DNA from: RGIG1828 sp045536915
Lineage (GTDB): Bacteria; Bacillota; Clostridia; UMGS1810
Reading direction: 5' to 3'
Assembly: GCA_045536915.1 (NCBI GenBank)
Contig: JAZSOL010000017.1
Location: 1-6,186, forward strand
DNA length: 6,186 nucleotides
The notes below the pieces were generated by a model, which saw only the letters and a list, made by a program, of their open reading frames with translations, was not told where the DNA came from and did no database searches. Shown here piece by piece: positions 1-5,384 of this stretch (position 1 is its first letter; each line of letters starts with the position of its first letter). Both the position numbers and the translations under genes were made by a program.

Positions 1-148
1 TTTTGTTCTAAAATGCTTTTGACTATAGACAAATCTCACCACTCGCAGTACTTTTGTACAGCTTCGGGTTATCACCCCAAGCAGGATAAATCCTTGCTTG
101 GGGTTCGATTTATCAATTCTGAATCATTTTTTCCTATTCCCAAAAAAT
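1..148. other. Unassigned intergenic stretch, possible RNA or repeat remnant
   Basis: I see no coding region with a ribosome binding site here and no tRNA or rRNA that I recognise. The visible structure is a small GTAC-TTTT-GTAC hairpin (48-59) and the interlocked inverted repeats at 75-114, listed separately. The stretch lies just beyond the terminator of hpf, so it is probably not part of that transcript. In many Firmicutes secA follows hpf, but no secA start is visible here. It could be the edge of a structured RNA or of an intergenic repeat family; the left end of the window cuts it off, so the element cannot be delimited. Confidence 0.3.
75..114. repeat. Interlocked inverted repeats (two mutually exclusive hairpins)
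   Basis: CCCCAAGCA (75-83) is perfectly complementary to TGCTTGGGG (95-103), and the stem can be extended inside by GGAT/ATCC with one bulged T. GATAAATC (85-92) is perfectly complementary to GATTTATC (107-114). The arms alternate A-B-A'-B', so the two full stems compete, or form a strained pseudoknot because only 3 bases separate A' from B'. There is no clean T-run directly after the stronger stem on either strand, so a standard intrinsic terminator is not well supported. The arms are read directly from the sequence; function is unknown. Confidence 0.55.
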
Positions 149-182
149 GGACTGTAAAAAATCCGTAGATTTTTTACAGTCC
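149..182 (-). terminator. Intrinsic terminator of the fumarase-hpf operon
   Basis: A perfect 15-bp inverted repeat (149-163 with 168-182) closes on a 4-base loop. Read leftward, the stem is followed by a run of six T residues (complement of 142-147). It begins 21 bp past the hpf stop codon, the expected place and orientation for a rho-independent terminator of hpf. The stem contains a long A/T segment next to the loop, but its base is GGACTGT/ACAGTCC. Rightward activity is less likely because only short T-runs follow on that side. Confidence 0.85.
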
Positions 183-203
183 CGTTTGAATTTTATATGT
201 TAA

Positions 204-725
204 TCAGTTGAGCTCAATCAGGCCGTAGTTGCCATCTTTTCTCTTATACACAACTTCCTTGTCCATGGTTTCGGCATTGTTGAAAATGTAGAAGTCGTGA
301 TGCAGAAGATTCATCTGAAGAATAGCTTCTTCTACGCTCATTGGTTTGCTTTCATATTTTTTGGATTTAACAATTTTGAATTCCGTTTCCTCTGCAACGT
401 CGTTGTTTCCGGCATAATCGCTGAATGCACCGGCTTTCAAACGTTTTTCCAGACGGGTTTTCTGCTTTCTTATCTGCCTTTCTATAACATCTGTAACTTT
501 ATCTATAGCGCTGTACATATCAGGGTCTCTGACTTCTGCCCTAAACAGCATTCCTTCATGATGAACGGTGACTTCAACAATATGATCATCTTTCTGAACT
601 GATAGTGTTACCTGTGCAAGGGTGGATTCGTTAAAGAATTTTTCGAGTTTTGAAAGCTTTTTTTCAACATATCCTTTAAGCCCCAATGTAACATCGATTT
701 TTCTTCCTGTTGTTGTGATTTTCAT
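204..725 (-). CDS. hpf: Ribosome hibernation-promoting factor, long form (HPF)
   Basis: Long-form HPF binds the 30S subunit in stationary phase or stress, blocks mRNA/tRNA sites, and pairs 70S ribosomes into inactive 100S dimers. The 173-residue length fits the long Gram-positive form rather than the short enterobacterial HPF/YfiA. The N-terminal S30AE-type domain covers about residues 1-95, with the basic helix around VIERQIRKQKTRLEKR (80-95). A variable acidic linker follows (about 100-120). The C-terminal dimerisation domain (about 123-172) has the typical KPMSVEEAILQM and KRKDGNYGLIEL stretches. The ATG start has AAAGGAG (734-740) at 8 bases. It lies 50 bp behind the fumarase alpha gene with no terminator between, so it is probably cotranscribed. 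I found no convincing promoter of its own in the gap, though an AT-rich TATATAAAAT stretch there could act as a -10. Confidence 0.95.
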   Translation of the reverse strand: MKITTTGRKIDVTLGLKGYVEKKLSKLEKFFNESTLAQVTLSVQKDDHIVEVTVHHEGMLFRAEVRDPDMYSAIDKVTDVIERQIRKQKTRLEKRLKAGAFSDYAGNNDVAEETEFKIVKSKKYESKPMSVEEAILQMNLLHHDFYIFNNAETMDKEVVYKRKDGNYGLIELN

Positions 726-775
726 AAAATCAGCTCCTTTAAAAGTATTTTATATAATCCGCAGGGGAATATATT

Positions 776-1618
776 TTAAATTGTTTTGCTTAAATGACGG
801 GATACATGGCAGCTAATGTTTACTGCACACGGCATAGAAGCAATGTGAGTGGGTGCGGTTTCAATATTAACACAAAGTGCAGTTGTTGTTCCGCCAAAAC
901 CCTGAGGACCAATGCCTGTTTGATTTATAAGGCTTAGAATTTCATCTTCAAGCTCCGAGTAAAAAGGATTCGGGTTTTTGCTTCCGGCTTCGCGGGAGAG
1001 CGCTTTTTTTGCGAGTATTGCGCAGCTTTCAAAATCTCCGCCTATTCCAACACCAACCACAATAGGAGGGCAGGGATTCGAACCTGCAGAGTCAACAGTT
1101 TCGGTAACAAAATTTTTGATTGCCTCAACTCCTGCTGACGGCGCAAACATTTTTATTGCACTCATATTCTCGCTTCCAAACCCTTTTGGAATAATTGTGA
1201 TTTTAATTTTATCTCCTTCGGAAAAAGAGTAGTGGATAATTGCCGGTGTGTTGTCACCTGTGTTTTCTCTGAAAATCGGGTCTGCCACAACAGACTTTCT
1301 GAGATACCCTTTCTCATAACCAATGCGGACACCGTTGTTGATTGCATCCGTAAGGGTTTTTCCCTCAACGTGAACTTCGTTTCCGATGTCAACAAAAAAC
1401 ACAGCCATTCCCGTATCCTGACAAATTGGTATTTGCTTTTTTTCTGCTATCTTATAATTGGATTCAATGTTGGAAAGAATATTTATTGCAATGTCTGATT
1501 TTTCATTTTCTATGGATTTTTCAATAGCTTTTTTCATATCGCACGGCAGCTTGAAATTAGCTTCCATACACATATCTCTTACGGTTTTTTCAATTAAATC
1601 CGAATGTATTATTCTCAT
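776..1618 (-). CDS. fumA: Class I fumarate hydratase / L-tartrate dehydratase, alpha subunit
   Basis: This is the N-terminal (alpha) half of the two-subunit, [4Fe-4S]-dependent hydro-lyases that interconvert fumarate and malate, or dehydrate tartrate; these cytoplasmic enzymes are typically oxygen-sensitive. Family motifs are PICQDTG (64-70), SAGSNPCPP (177-185), GVGIGGDFE (189-197), GIGPQGFGGTTTA (235-247) and NISCHVSRH (267-275). Cys66, Cys183 and Cys270 are the likely cluster ligands: their spacing of 117 and 87 residues resembles that of the three ligands I recall for E. coli FumA. At 280 residues it is a complete alpha subunit with no fused beta domain. The ATG has GAGG (1626-1629) at 7 bases. 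No beta-subunit gene lies next to it: hpf is downstream and the rpsB promoter region upstream. Fumarase versus tartrate dehydratase cannot be decided from this subunit alone; the symbol follows the commoner fumarase naming. Confidence 0.9.
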   Translation of the reverse strand: MRIIHSDLIEKTVRDMCMEANFKLPCDMKKAIEKSIENEKSDIAINILSNIESNYKIAEKKQIPICQDTGMAVFFVDIGNEVHVEGKTLTDAINNGVRIGYEKGYLRKSVVADPIFRENTGDNTPAIIHYSFSEGDKIKITIIPKGFGSENMSAIKMFAPSAGVEAIKNFVTETVDSAGSNPCPPIVVGVGIGGDFESCAILAKKALSREAGSKNPNPFYSELEDEILSLINQTGIGPQGFGGTTTALCVNIETAPTHIASMPCAVNISCHVSRHLSKTI

Positions 1619-1658
1619 TATGTTACCTCATTTGTTGCTATATTACTTCTTTTTGTAT

Positions 1659-1687
1659 ATTATAACACGTCCGAGCTTAGAAATCAA
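1659..1687 (-). promoter_or_regulatory. Sigma-A promoter of the fumarase-hpf operon
   Basis: Read leftward, a -35 box TTGATT (1682-1687) lies 17 bp from a perfect -10 box TATAAT (1659-1664). The -10 is preceded by TGT, giving an extended -10. Transcription should start near 1652, leaving a leader of about 34 nt before the ATG at 1618. Confidence 0.8.
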
Positions 1688-1731
1688 TAGTTTTTTTGTT
1701 AATTTTTTTAAAACTTTTAAATAGAAAAATC
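1688..1731. promoter_or_regulatory. Shared AT-rich spacer between divergent promoters (UP-element-like)
   Basis: These 44 bp separate the -35 boxes of the two divergent promoters and are almost entirely A/T. T-tracts begin near 1691, 1703 and 1715, about one helical turn apart, which favours bent DNA and contact with the RNA polymerase alpha subunits. It could serve both promoters as an UP element, or hold a regulator site; I recognise no operator palindrome. Confidence 0.45.
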
Positions 1732-1760
1732 TTGCAATTAATGGGTGTTTGTGCTAAAAT
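1732..1760 (+). promoter_or_regulatory. Sigma-A promoter of rpsB-tsf
   Basis: A -35 box TTGCAA (1732-1737) lies 17 bp from a -10 box TAAAAT (1755-1760). The preceding TGC makes it an extended -10. The predicted start is near 1767, which leaves an unusually long leader of about 119 nt before the rpsB ATG. Confidence 0.75.
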
Positions 1761-1766
1761 ATTATG

Positions 1767-1885
1767 CGGTAAATACACACACATGCGGATGCATAAAAGT
1801 TTGCATCGGGAATCCGACATAGTTTCCGTTGTCTTTTGTGCAGTTGATGTATGTGGCGGGTAAAAAAATTTGGAGGTGAATTAAT
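1767..1885 (+). promoter_or_regulatory. rpsB 5' leader, candidate ribosomal-protein autoregulatory RNA
   Basis: The predicted rpsB transcript begins with about 119 untranslated bases, against roughly 28-34 for the other promoters in this window. Two adjacent hairpins can be drawn. The first pairs GATGCA (1788-1793) with TGCATC (1802-1807). The second pairs GGGAA (1808-1812) with TTTCC (1823-1827), with one G-U pair. A third, competing pairing is GACA (1816-1819) with TGTC (1830-1833). ATGCGG occurs twice (1764-1769, 1783-1788). The ribosome binding site GGAGG (1872-1876) lies 9 bases before the start and is not obviously sequestered. Feedback by S2 on rpsB leaders is known in gammaproteobacteria; applying that here is inference. 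No terminator-antiterminator pair is visible. Confidence 0.4.
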
Positions 1886-2617
1886 ATGTCAGTTATATCA
1901 ATGAAGCAGTTATTAGAAGCAGGTGTTCACTTCGGACACCAGACCAGAAGATGGAACCCTAAAATGGCGGAGTACATCTACACAGAAAGAAACGGAATCT
2001 ATATCATCAATCTTCAGAAAACAGTTAAGAAGATTGTTGAAGCTTATGATTTCATCAAAGAAGTTGCTGAAAGCGGCAAAGAAATTCTTTTTGTAGGTAC
2101 CAAAAAGCAGGCTCAGGAATCCATCAAAGAAGAAGCTGAAAGAGTTGGCATGTACTATGTAAATGCAAGATGGCTCGGCGGTATGCTCACAAACTTCAAA
2201 ACAATCCAGAAGAGAATCGGCAGACTCAATCAGTTAAAGAAAATGGAAGAAGACGGCACATACGATCTTCTCCCCAAAAAAGAAGTTGTTAAATTAAAAC
2301 TCGAATGTGAAAAACTCGAAAAATCCCTCGGCGGTATCAAAGAAATGAAAAAGATCCCCGGTGCACTTTTCGTTGTTGACCCCAGAAAAGAAAAGATTGC
2401 AGTTGCTGAAGCTAAAAAACTCGGTATCCCCGTTGTTGCTATTGTTGATACAAACTGTGATCCTGATGATGTTGATTATGTAATCCCCGGTAATGATGAT
2501 GCTATCAGAGCCGTTAAACTCATTGCTTCCACAATGGCAAATGCTGTTATCGAAGGCAGACAGGGCGAAGATGCTCCTGAAGTTGTAGAAGAAGTTGAAG
2601 AAACAACAGAAGCATAA
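1886..2617 (+). CDS. rpsB: 30S ribosomal protein S2 (uS2)
   Basis: S2 sits on the back of the 30S subunit between head and body, joins late in assembly, and is needed for S1 or mRNA docking where S1 exists. The 243 residues match the usual bacterial length. Diagnostic stretches are HFGHQTRRWNPKM (15-27), a signature opening; WLGGMLTNF (96-104); ALFVVDPRKE (160-169); and IPVVAIVDTNCDPDDVDYVIPGNDDA (181-206). The coiled-coil insertion lies around 105-155, and the tail from about 228 is acidic. The ATG follows GGAGG (1872-1876) at 9 bases. Codon choice is strongly biased (ATC/ATT rather than ATA, CTC common), as expected of a highly expressed gene. tsf follows after 26 bp, so the two are cotranscribed, the near-universal arrangement. 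Confidence 0.98.
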   Translation: MSVISMKQLLEAGVHFGHQTRRWNPKMAEYIYTERNGIYIINLQKTVKKIVEAYDFIKEVAESGKEILFVGTKKQAQESIKEEAERVGMYYVNARWLGGMLTNFKTIQKRIGRLNQLKKMEEDGTYDLLPKKEVVKLKLECEKLEKSLGGIKEMKKIPGALFVVDPRKEKIAVAEAKKLGIPVVAIVDTNCDPDDVDYVIPGNDDAIRAVKLIASTMANAVIEGRQGEDAPEVVEEVEETTEA

Positions 2618-2643
2618 TTTAATTTAATCAGGAGGAATATATA

Positions 2644-3543
2644 ATGTTTACAGCTAAAGATGTAAAAGATCTCAGAGAAAAAACAGGTTGCGGTATGATG
2701 GACTGTAAAAAAGCTCTTACCGAATCCAATGGCGATATGGAAAAAGCTATTGAATTTTTAAGAGAAAAAGGTCTTGCTGCTGTTGCTAAAAAAGCAGGCA
2801 GAATTGCAGCTGAAGGTGTTGTAAGTGCATATGTGAGCGAAGATGCTAAAATCGGTGCTGTTATTGAAGTTAACTCCGAAACAGACTTCGTTGCTAAAAA
2901 TGCTGATTTCCAGACATTTGTTAATACACTTGCTAAAATTGTTGCAGAAAACAACCCTGCAGACGTTGAAGCGCTCAAAGCTCTCAAATATGATGATTCA
3001 ATGACAGTTGAAGAAATGCTCAGAGAAAAAGTTCTCACCATTGGTGAAAACATGAACATCAGAAGATTCCAGAGATACGAAGGTTCTGTTGCTTCCTATA
3101 TCCACGGTGGCGGTAAAATCGGTGTTCTCGTTAACTTCGAAACTGCTGCAGCTGCTGAAAAATTTGCTGCAATGGCAAAAAATGTATGTATGCAGATTGC
3201 ATCCATGAATCCTCAGTATAAAGACGAAGCTGCAGTTCCCGCTGAAGTTGTTGAAAAAGAAAAAGAAATTCTTACTCAGCAGGCTATCAACGAAGGAAAA
3301 CCCGCAAACATTGCTGAAAAAATGGTTGCAGGAAGAATTCAGAAATTCTATAAAGAAGTATGTCTCCTCAAACAGGCATACATCCTCGACGGCGACCTCG
3401 ATGTTGCAAAATACATTGCCAACACCGCAAATGAAATCGGCGAAGCTATTGCTCTTGCAGATTTCGTAAGATTCGAAAAAGGTGAAGGCCTTGAAAAGAA
3501 AGAAGACGACTTCGCAGCAGAAGTTGCAAGTATGGTAAAATAA
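2644..3543 (+). CDS. tsf: Translation elongation factor Ts (EF-Ts)
   Basis: EF-Ts is the cytoplasmic nucleotide-exchange factor that releases GDP from EF-Tu. The N-terminal UBA-like domain carries LREKTGCGMMDCKKAL (10-25), followed by a helix and linker to about 55. The core signature TDFVAKN (80-86) is intact; its Asp-Phe pair is the part that intrudes on the EF-Tu magnesium and nucleotide site in known structures. The second half-domain includes HGGGKIGVLV (154-163), and the C-terminal region has the family-typical FVRFEKGEGLEKKEDDFAAEV (274-294). The 299 residues are normal for the family. The start has GGAGG (2631-2635) at 8 bases. Codon bias matches rpsB and points to high expression. 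A strong terminator 34 bp beyond the stop ends the rpsB-tsf unit, so readthrough into the next genes should be limited. Confidence 0.98.
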   Translation: MFTAKDVKDLREKTGCGMMDCKKALTESNGDMEKAIEFLREKGLAAVAKKAGRIAAEGVVSAYVSEDAKIGAVIEVNSETDFVAKNADFQTFVNTLAKIVAENNPADVEALKALKYDDSMTVEEMLREKVLTIGENMNIRRFQRYEGSVASYIHGGGKIGVLVNFETAAAAEKFAAMAKNVCMQIASMNPQYKDEAAVPAEVVEKEKEILTQQAINEGKPANIAEKMVAGRIQKFYKEVCLLKQAYILDGDLDVAKYIANTANEIGEAIALADFVRFEKGEGLEKKEDDFAAEVASMVK

Positions 3544-3576
3544 TTTACCTTTTTATTACTCGTATTAAACCAATTT

Positions 3577-3607
3577 ATCCCCGTAAGTATCGCTTGCGGG
3601 GATTTTT
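3577..3607 (+). terminator. Intrinsic terminator of rpsB-tsf
   Basis: ATCCCCGTAAG (3577-3587) pairs with CTTGCGGGGAT (3593-3603), an 11-bp stem with one G-U pair and a 5-base loop. It is followed by five T residues (3603-3607), the first of them shared with the stem. It lies 34 bp after the tsf stop. Confidence 0.9.
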
Positions 3608-3626
3608 CGTATTTTCCACAAATTTA

Positions 3627-3773
3627 GATTTATCGCTCTGTTTGATAACGAAATCAACGTGGTTGTATCGTAGGGGACGGCGTCCTCTTTCGTCCCGTTT
3701 CATCAGGGCTTCGGGACGTCGAGGACGCCGTCCCCTACAACGCACTAACCTTGTTTCATCATCCCGATAAATC
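3627..3773. repeat. GC-rich nested palindromic element (MITE/REP-like intergenic repeat)
   Basis: Three nested inverted repeats share a centre near 3700-3705. The outermost is GATTTATCG (3627-3635) with CGATAAATC (3765-3773). The core arms are perfect over 18 bp (3670-3687 with 3721-3738), running from GTAGGGG inward to CCTC. Inside lies CGTCCCG (3691-3697) with CGGGACG (3712-3718). The core is far more GC-rich than the flanking DNA, which suggests separate origin. No target-site duplication is obvious and no protein-coding signal is present. GTAGGGG...CCCCTAC palindromes are familiar to me from intergenic DNA of gut Clostridia; this is memory, not a search. As RNA it would fold into a very stable hairpin on either strand. 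It lacks an adjacent T-run, so it is not an ordinary terminator. Confidence 0.75.
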
Positions 3774-3833
3774 AAAAATTTTTCTTCAAAATAACAAAAT
3801 TTTTAAAAATGTATAGCATTTCTAACAGTGATG

Positions 3834-3842
3834 TGATATAAT
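3834..3842 (+). promoter_or_regulatory. Promoter of the MATE transporter gene (extended -10)
   Basis: A perfect TATAAT (3837-3842) is preceded by TGA (3834-3836), an extended -10. No good -35 hexamer is present at 16-18 bp; ATAGCA (3813-3818) is the best available. A/T tracts lie upstream (3774-3810). The expected start is near 3849, giving a leader of about 28 nt. Confidence 0.65.
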
Positions 3843-3876
3843 CTATAGGATAACATCCGAAAAGGTGGAATGATTT

Positions 3877-5205
3877 ATGTTTTCTAACCGTGATTTGATA
3901 AAACTTATAATTCCATTGGTAATAGAATATACTCTTGCAAGAATAATAGGAATAGTTGATTCTGCAATGGTAGCATATGCAGGAGAAACCGCTGTTTCAG
4001 GAGTTTCACTGGTGGATTCGGTTAACCTGTTGTTTTTATATTGTTTTACTACTCTGGCGGCAGGCGGTGCTGTTGTTGTTTCCCAAACCATTGGTGCGGG
4101 GAAACAGGAGCTGGCGTGTGAATCTGCCAAGCAGCTTTTCTGGGTTGTTACATCTGTAGGATTCATAATTTCTGTTGTGTCAATTGCTTTTCATAAAGAA
4201 ATTATTGGTCTTGTTTTCGGAGAGGTTGAAGATGATGTGATGAAGAGTGCGTGTGACTATTTTTTCTATACATTGCTTGGTTTCACGTTTCTTGCAATTT
4301 ATCATGCGTGTGCTTCAACTTTTAAGGCTATGGGCAACACGAAAATATGTATGGTTGTTTCAATGATTATGAATATCACCAATGTGAGCGGTAATGCAAT
4401 TATGATATTCGGATTTAATCTTGGAGCAAAAGGTGCTGCAATTGCAACTGCGTTGTCATATGTTGTTGGCGGATGCATAATGTTTGCATTTATTCGCCAA
4501 AAAAGCAATCCTATTTATATAGAGAATGTTTTTAAATATAAACCCGACGGAAAACTTATAAAAAGAATATGCGCAATCGGAATTCCAAATGGTCTTGAAA
4601 ACGGAATGTTTCAGTTTGGTAAGGTTATAACGCAGAGCCTTGTGTCTGCTCTCGGAACGGTAAGCATAGCGGCAAATGCGGTAGCCAATTCTCTCACTTC
4701 TTTGCAGTATATTCCCGGAAATGCAATAAACAGTGCGATGATTCCGGTTGTGGGAAGATGTGTTGGTGCGGGAGAAAAAGAACAGGCAAAAATTTATTCA
4801 CGAAAGCTTATGATAATTGCATATGCTATGCTGATAGTGATAGCAGGTCTGATGATTATATTCTCGCATCAGTTTGTGGGAATGTATAATATATCAGAAT
4901 CGGCGGTCCGTATGGCAAGGTATCTTTTGATTTTGCACAGTATTCTTGCAAGCCTTATTTGGCCCACGTGTTTCATACTTCCAACGGCATTTCGCGCAGC
5001 GGGAGATGTGAGATTTTCAATGATATTATCAATTACGGTAATGTGGATATGCAGAATAGGCGCGAGTATTGTTTTTGTGAAATATCTTGGCTTTGGCGTA
5101 GAAGGTGTATGGTATGCAATGTTTTTTGACTGGATTGTAAGATTGCCGTTTTTGTTTGTAAGGTATGTGAGGGGAACATGGCTCACTAAGTATAAAGCGA
5201 TATGA
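3877..5205 (+). CDS. MATE-family multidrug/toxin efflux transporter
   Basis: This is a polytopic inner-membrane antiporter of the MATE family, whose members export cationic drugs, dyes or metabolites in exchange for Na+ or H+. At 442 residues with about 12 hydrophobic segments it has the normal family length. The internal duplication is visible: TIGAGKQE (71-78) matches CVGAGEKEQA (295-304), TFKAMGNTK (148-156) matches AFRAAGDVR (371-379), and GAKGAAIATALSY (183-195) matches GVEGVWYAMFFD (407-418). There is no cleavable signal peptide; the first segment begins near residue 8. The ATG has GGTGG (3864-3868) at 8 bases. ATA, AGA and other codons rare in rpsB-tsf are common here, so it is probably weakly expressed. 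It carries its own promoter and terminator between two halves of a conserved translation-gene block, which suggests later insertion. The substrate cannot be told from sequence. Confidence 0.93.
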   Translation: MFSNRDLIKLIIPLVIEYTLARIIGIVDSAMVAYAGETAVSGVSLVDSVNLLFLYCFTTLAAGGAVVVSQTIGAGKQELACESAKQLFWVVTSVGFIISVVSIAFHKEIIGLVFGEVEDDVMKSACDYFFYTLLGFTFLAIYHACASTFKAMGNTKICMVVSMIMNITNVSGNAIMIFGFNLGAKGAAIATALSYVVGGCIMFAFIRQKSNPIYIENVFKYKPDGKLIKRICAIGIPNGLENGMFQFGKVITQSLVSALGTVSIAANAVANSLTSLQYIPGNAINSAMIPVVGRCVGAGEKEQAKIYSRKLMIIAYAMLIVIAGLMIIFSHQFVGMYNISESAVRMARYLLILHSILASLIWPTCFILPTAFRAAGDVRFSMILSITVMWICRIGASIVFVKYLGFGVEGVWYAMFFDWIVRLPFLFVRYVRGTWLTKYKAI

Positions 5206-5233
5206 AATAACAAAAAATAATGCAGTTATGTTA

Positions 5234-5277
5234 AAAACCTCTCAACAGGCTTTTGTTTTAGCCTGTTGAGAGGTTTT
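5234..5277 (+). terminator. Intrinsic terminator of the MATE gene
   Basis: A perfect 17-bp inverted repeat (5234-5250 with 5261-5277) has a 10-base T-rich loop. The arms end in AAAA/TTTT, so a short U-run is present whichever strand is read, and it may work in both directions. It starts 28 bp after the MATE stop and isolates that gene from pyrH. Confidence 0.88.
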
Positions 5278-5341
5278 ATGTTGTAGAAATAAAAAAATTT
5301 CAAAAAATTTAAAAATAGGTGTTCCATTTTTTAAAATTATG

Positions 5342-5350
5342 TGTTATAAT
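5342..5350 (+). promoter_or_regulatory. Promoter of pyrH-frr (extended -10)
   Basis: A perfect TATAAT (5345-5350) is preceded by TGT (5342-5344), an extended -10. The -35 region is weak (TTCCAT at 5322-5327, 17-bp spacing). A-tracts starting at 5291, 5302 and 5311 are phased by about one helical turn and could act as an UP element. The expected start is near 5357, with a leader of about 28 nt. Confidence 0.7.
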
Positions 5351-5370
5351 ACTATAAAATATAATATCAT

Positions 5371-5378
5371 GGAAAGGA
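5371..5378 (+). promoter_or_regulatory. Ribosome binding site that decides the pyrH start
   Basis: GGAAAGGA (5371-5378) is 6 bases from the GTG at 5385 and 12 bases from the in-frame ATG at 5391. Spacing favours the GTG, while an N-terminus beginning MEPKYKR would be just as typical of the family. The two choices differ by only two residues (MK). Confidence 0.65.
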
Positions 5379-5384
5379 TTAGGT

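Noticed and set aside
131..138. rRNA, phage or toxin-antitoxin genes anywhere in the window
   Set aside because: Every sizeable stretch is accounted for by housekeeping genes, the MATE gene or short intergenic DNA; no such signatures appear (coordinates are nominal).
1..203. tRNA, CRISPR array or a secA start at the left edge
   Set aside because: There is no cloverleaf with a T-arm, no regularly spaced direct repeats, and no coding frame with a ribosome binding site.
297..602. Rightward open frame of 101 codons opposite hpf
   Set aside because: The Phe-rich reading is the complement of Lys/Glu codons in hpf; it has no convincing ribosome binding site or family signature.
1767..1885. rpsB leader as a T-box, riboswitch or attenuator
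   Set aside because: I see no T-box sequence, no terminator stem with a T-run and no recognisable riboswitch core before rpsB, so it is reported only as a candidate leader.
2628..3059. Leftward open frame of 143 codons opposite tsf
   Set aside because: It is antisense to the well-supported tsf coding region, is Ser/Ala-rich with no recognisable domain, and is a by-product of tsf codon bias.
3670..3738. The palindrome core as a second tsf terminator
   Set aside because: The stem is stable, but no T-run follows on either strand, and a complete terminator already exists at 3577-3607.
3575..3775. Leftward open frame of 66 codons across the tsf-MATE gap, Arg-rich
   Set aside because: It runs straight through the tsf terminator and the GC-rich palindrome. 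Its arginine-rich reading is what CG-rich palindromes give by chance, and it resembles no family I know.
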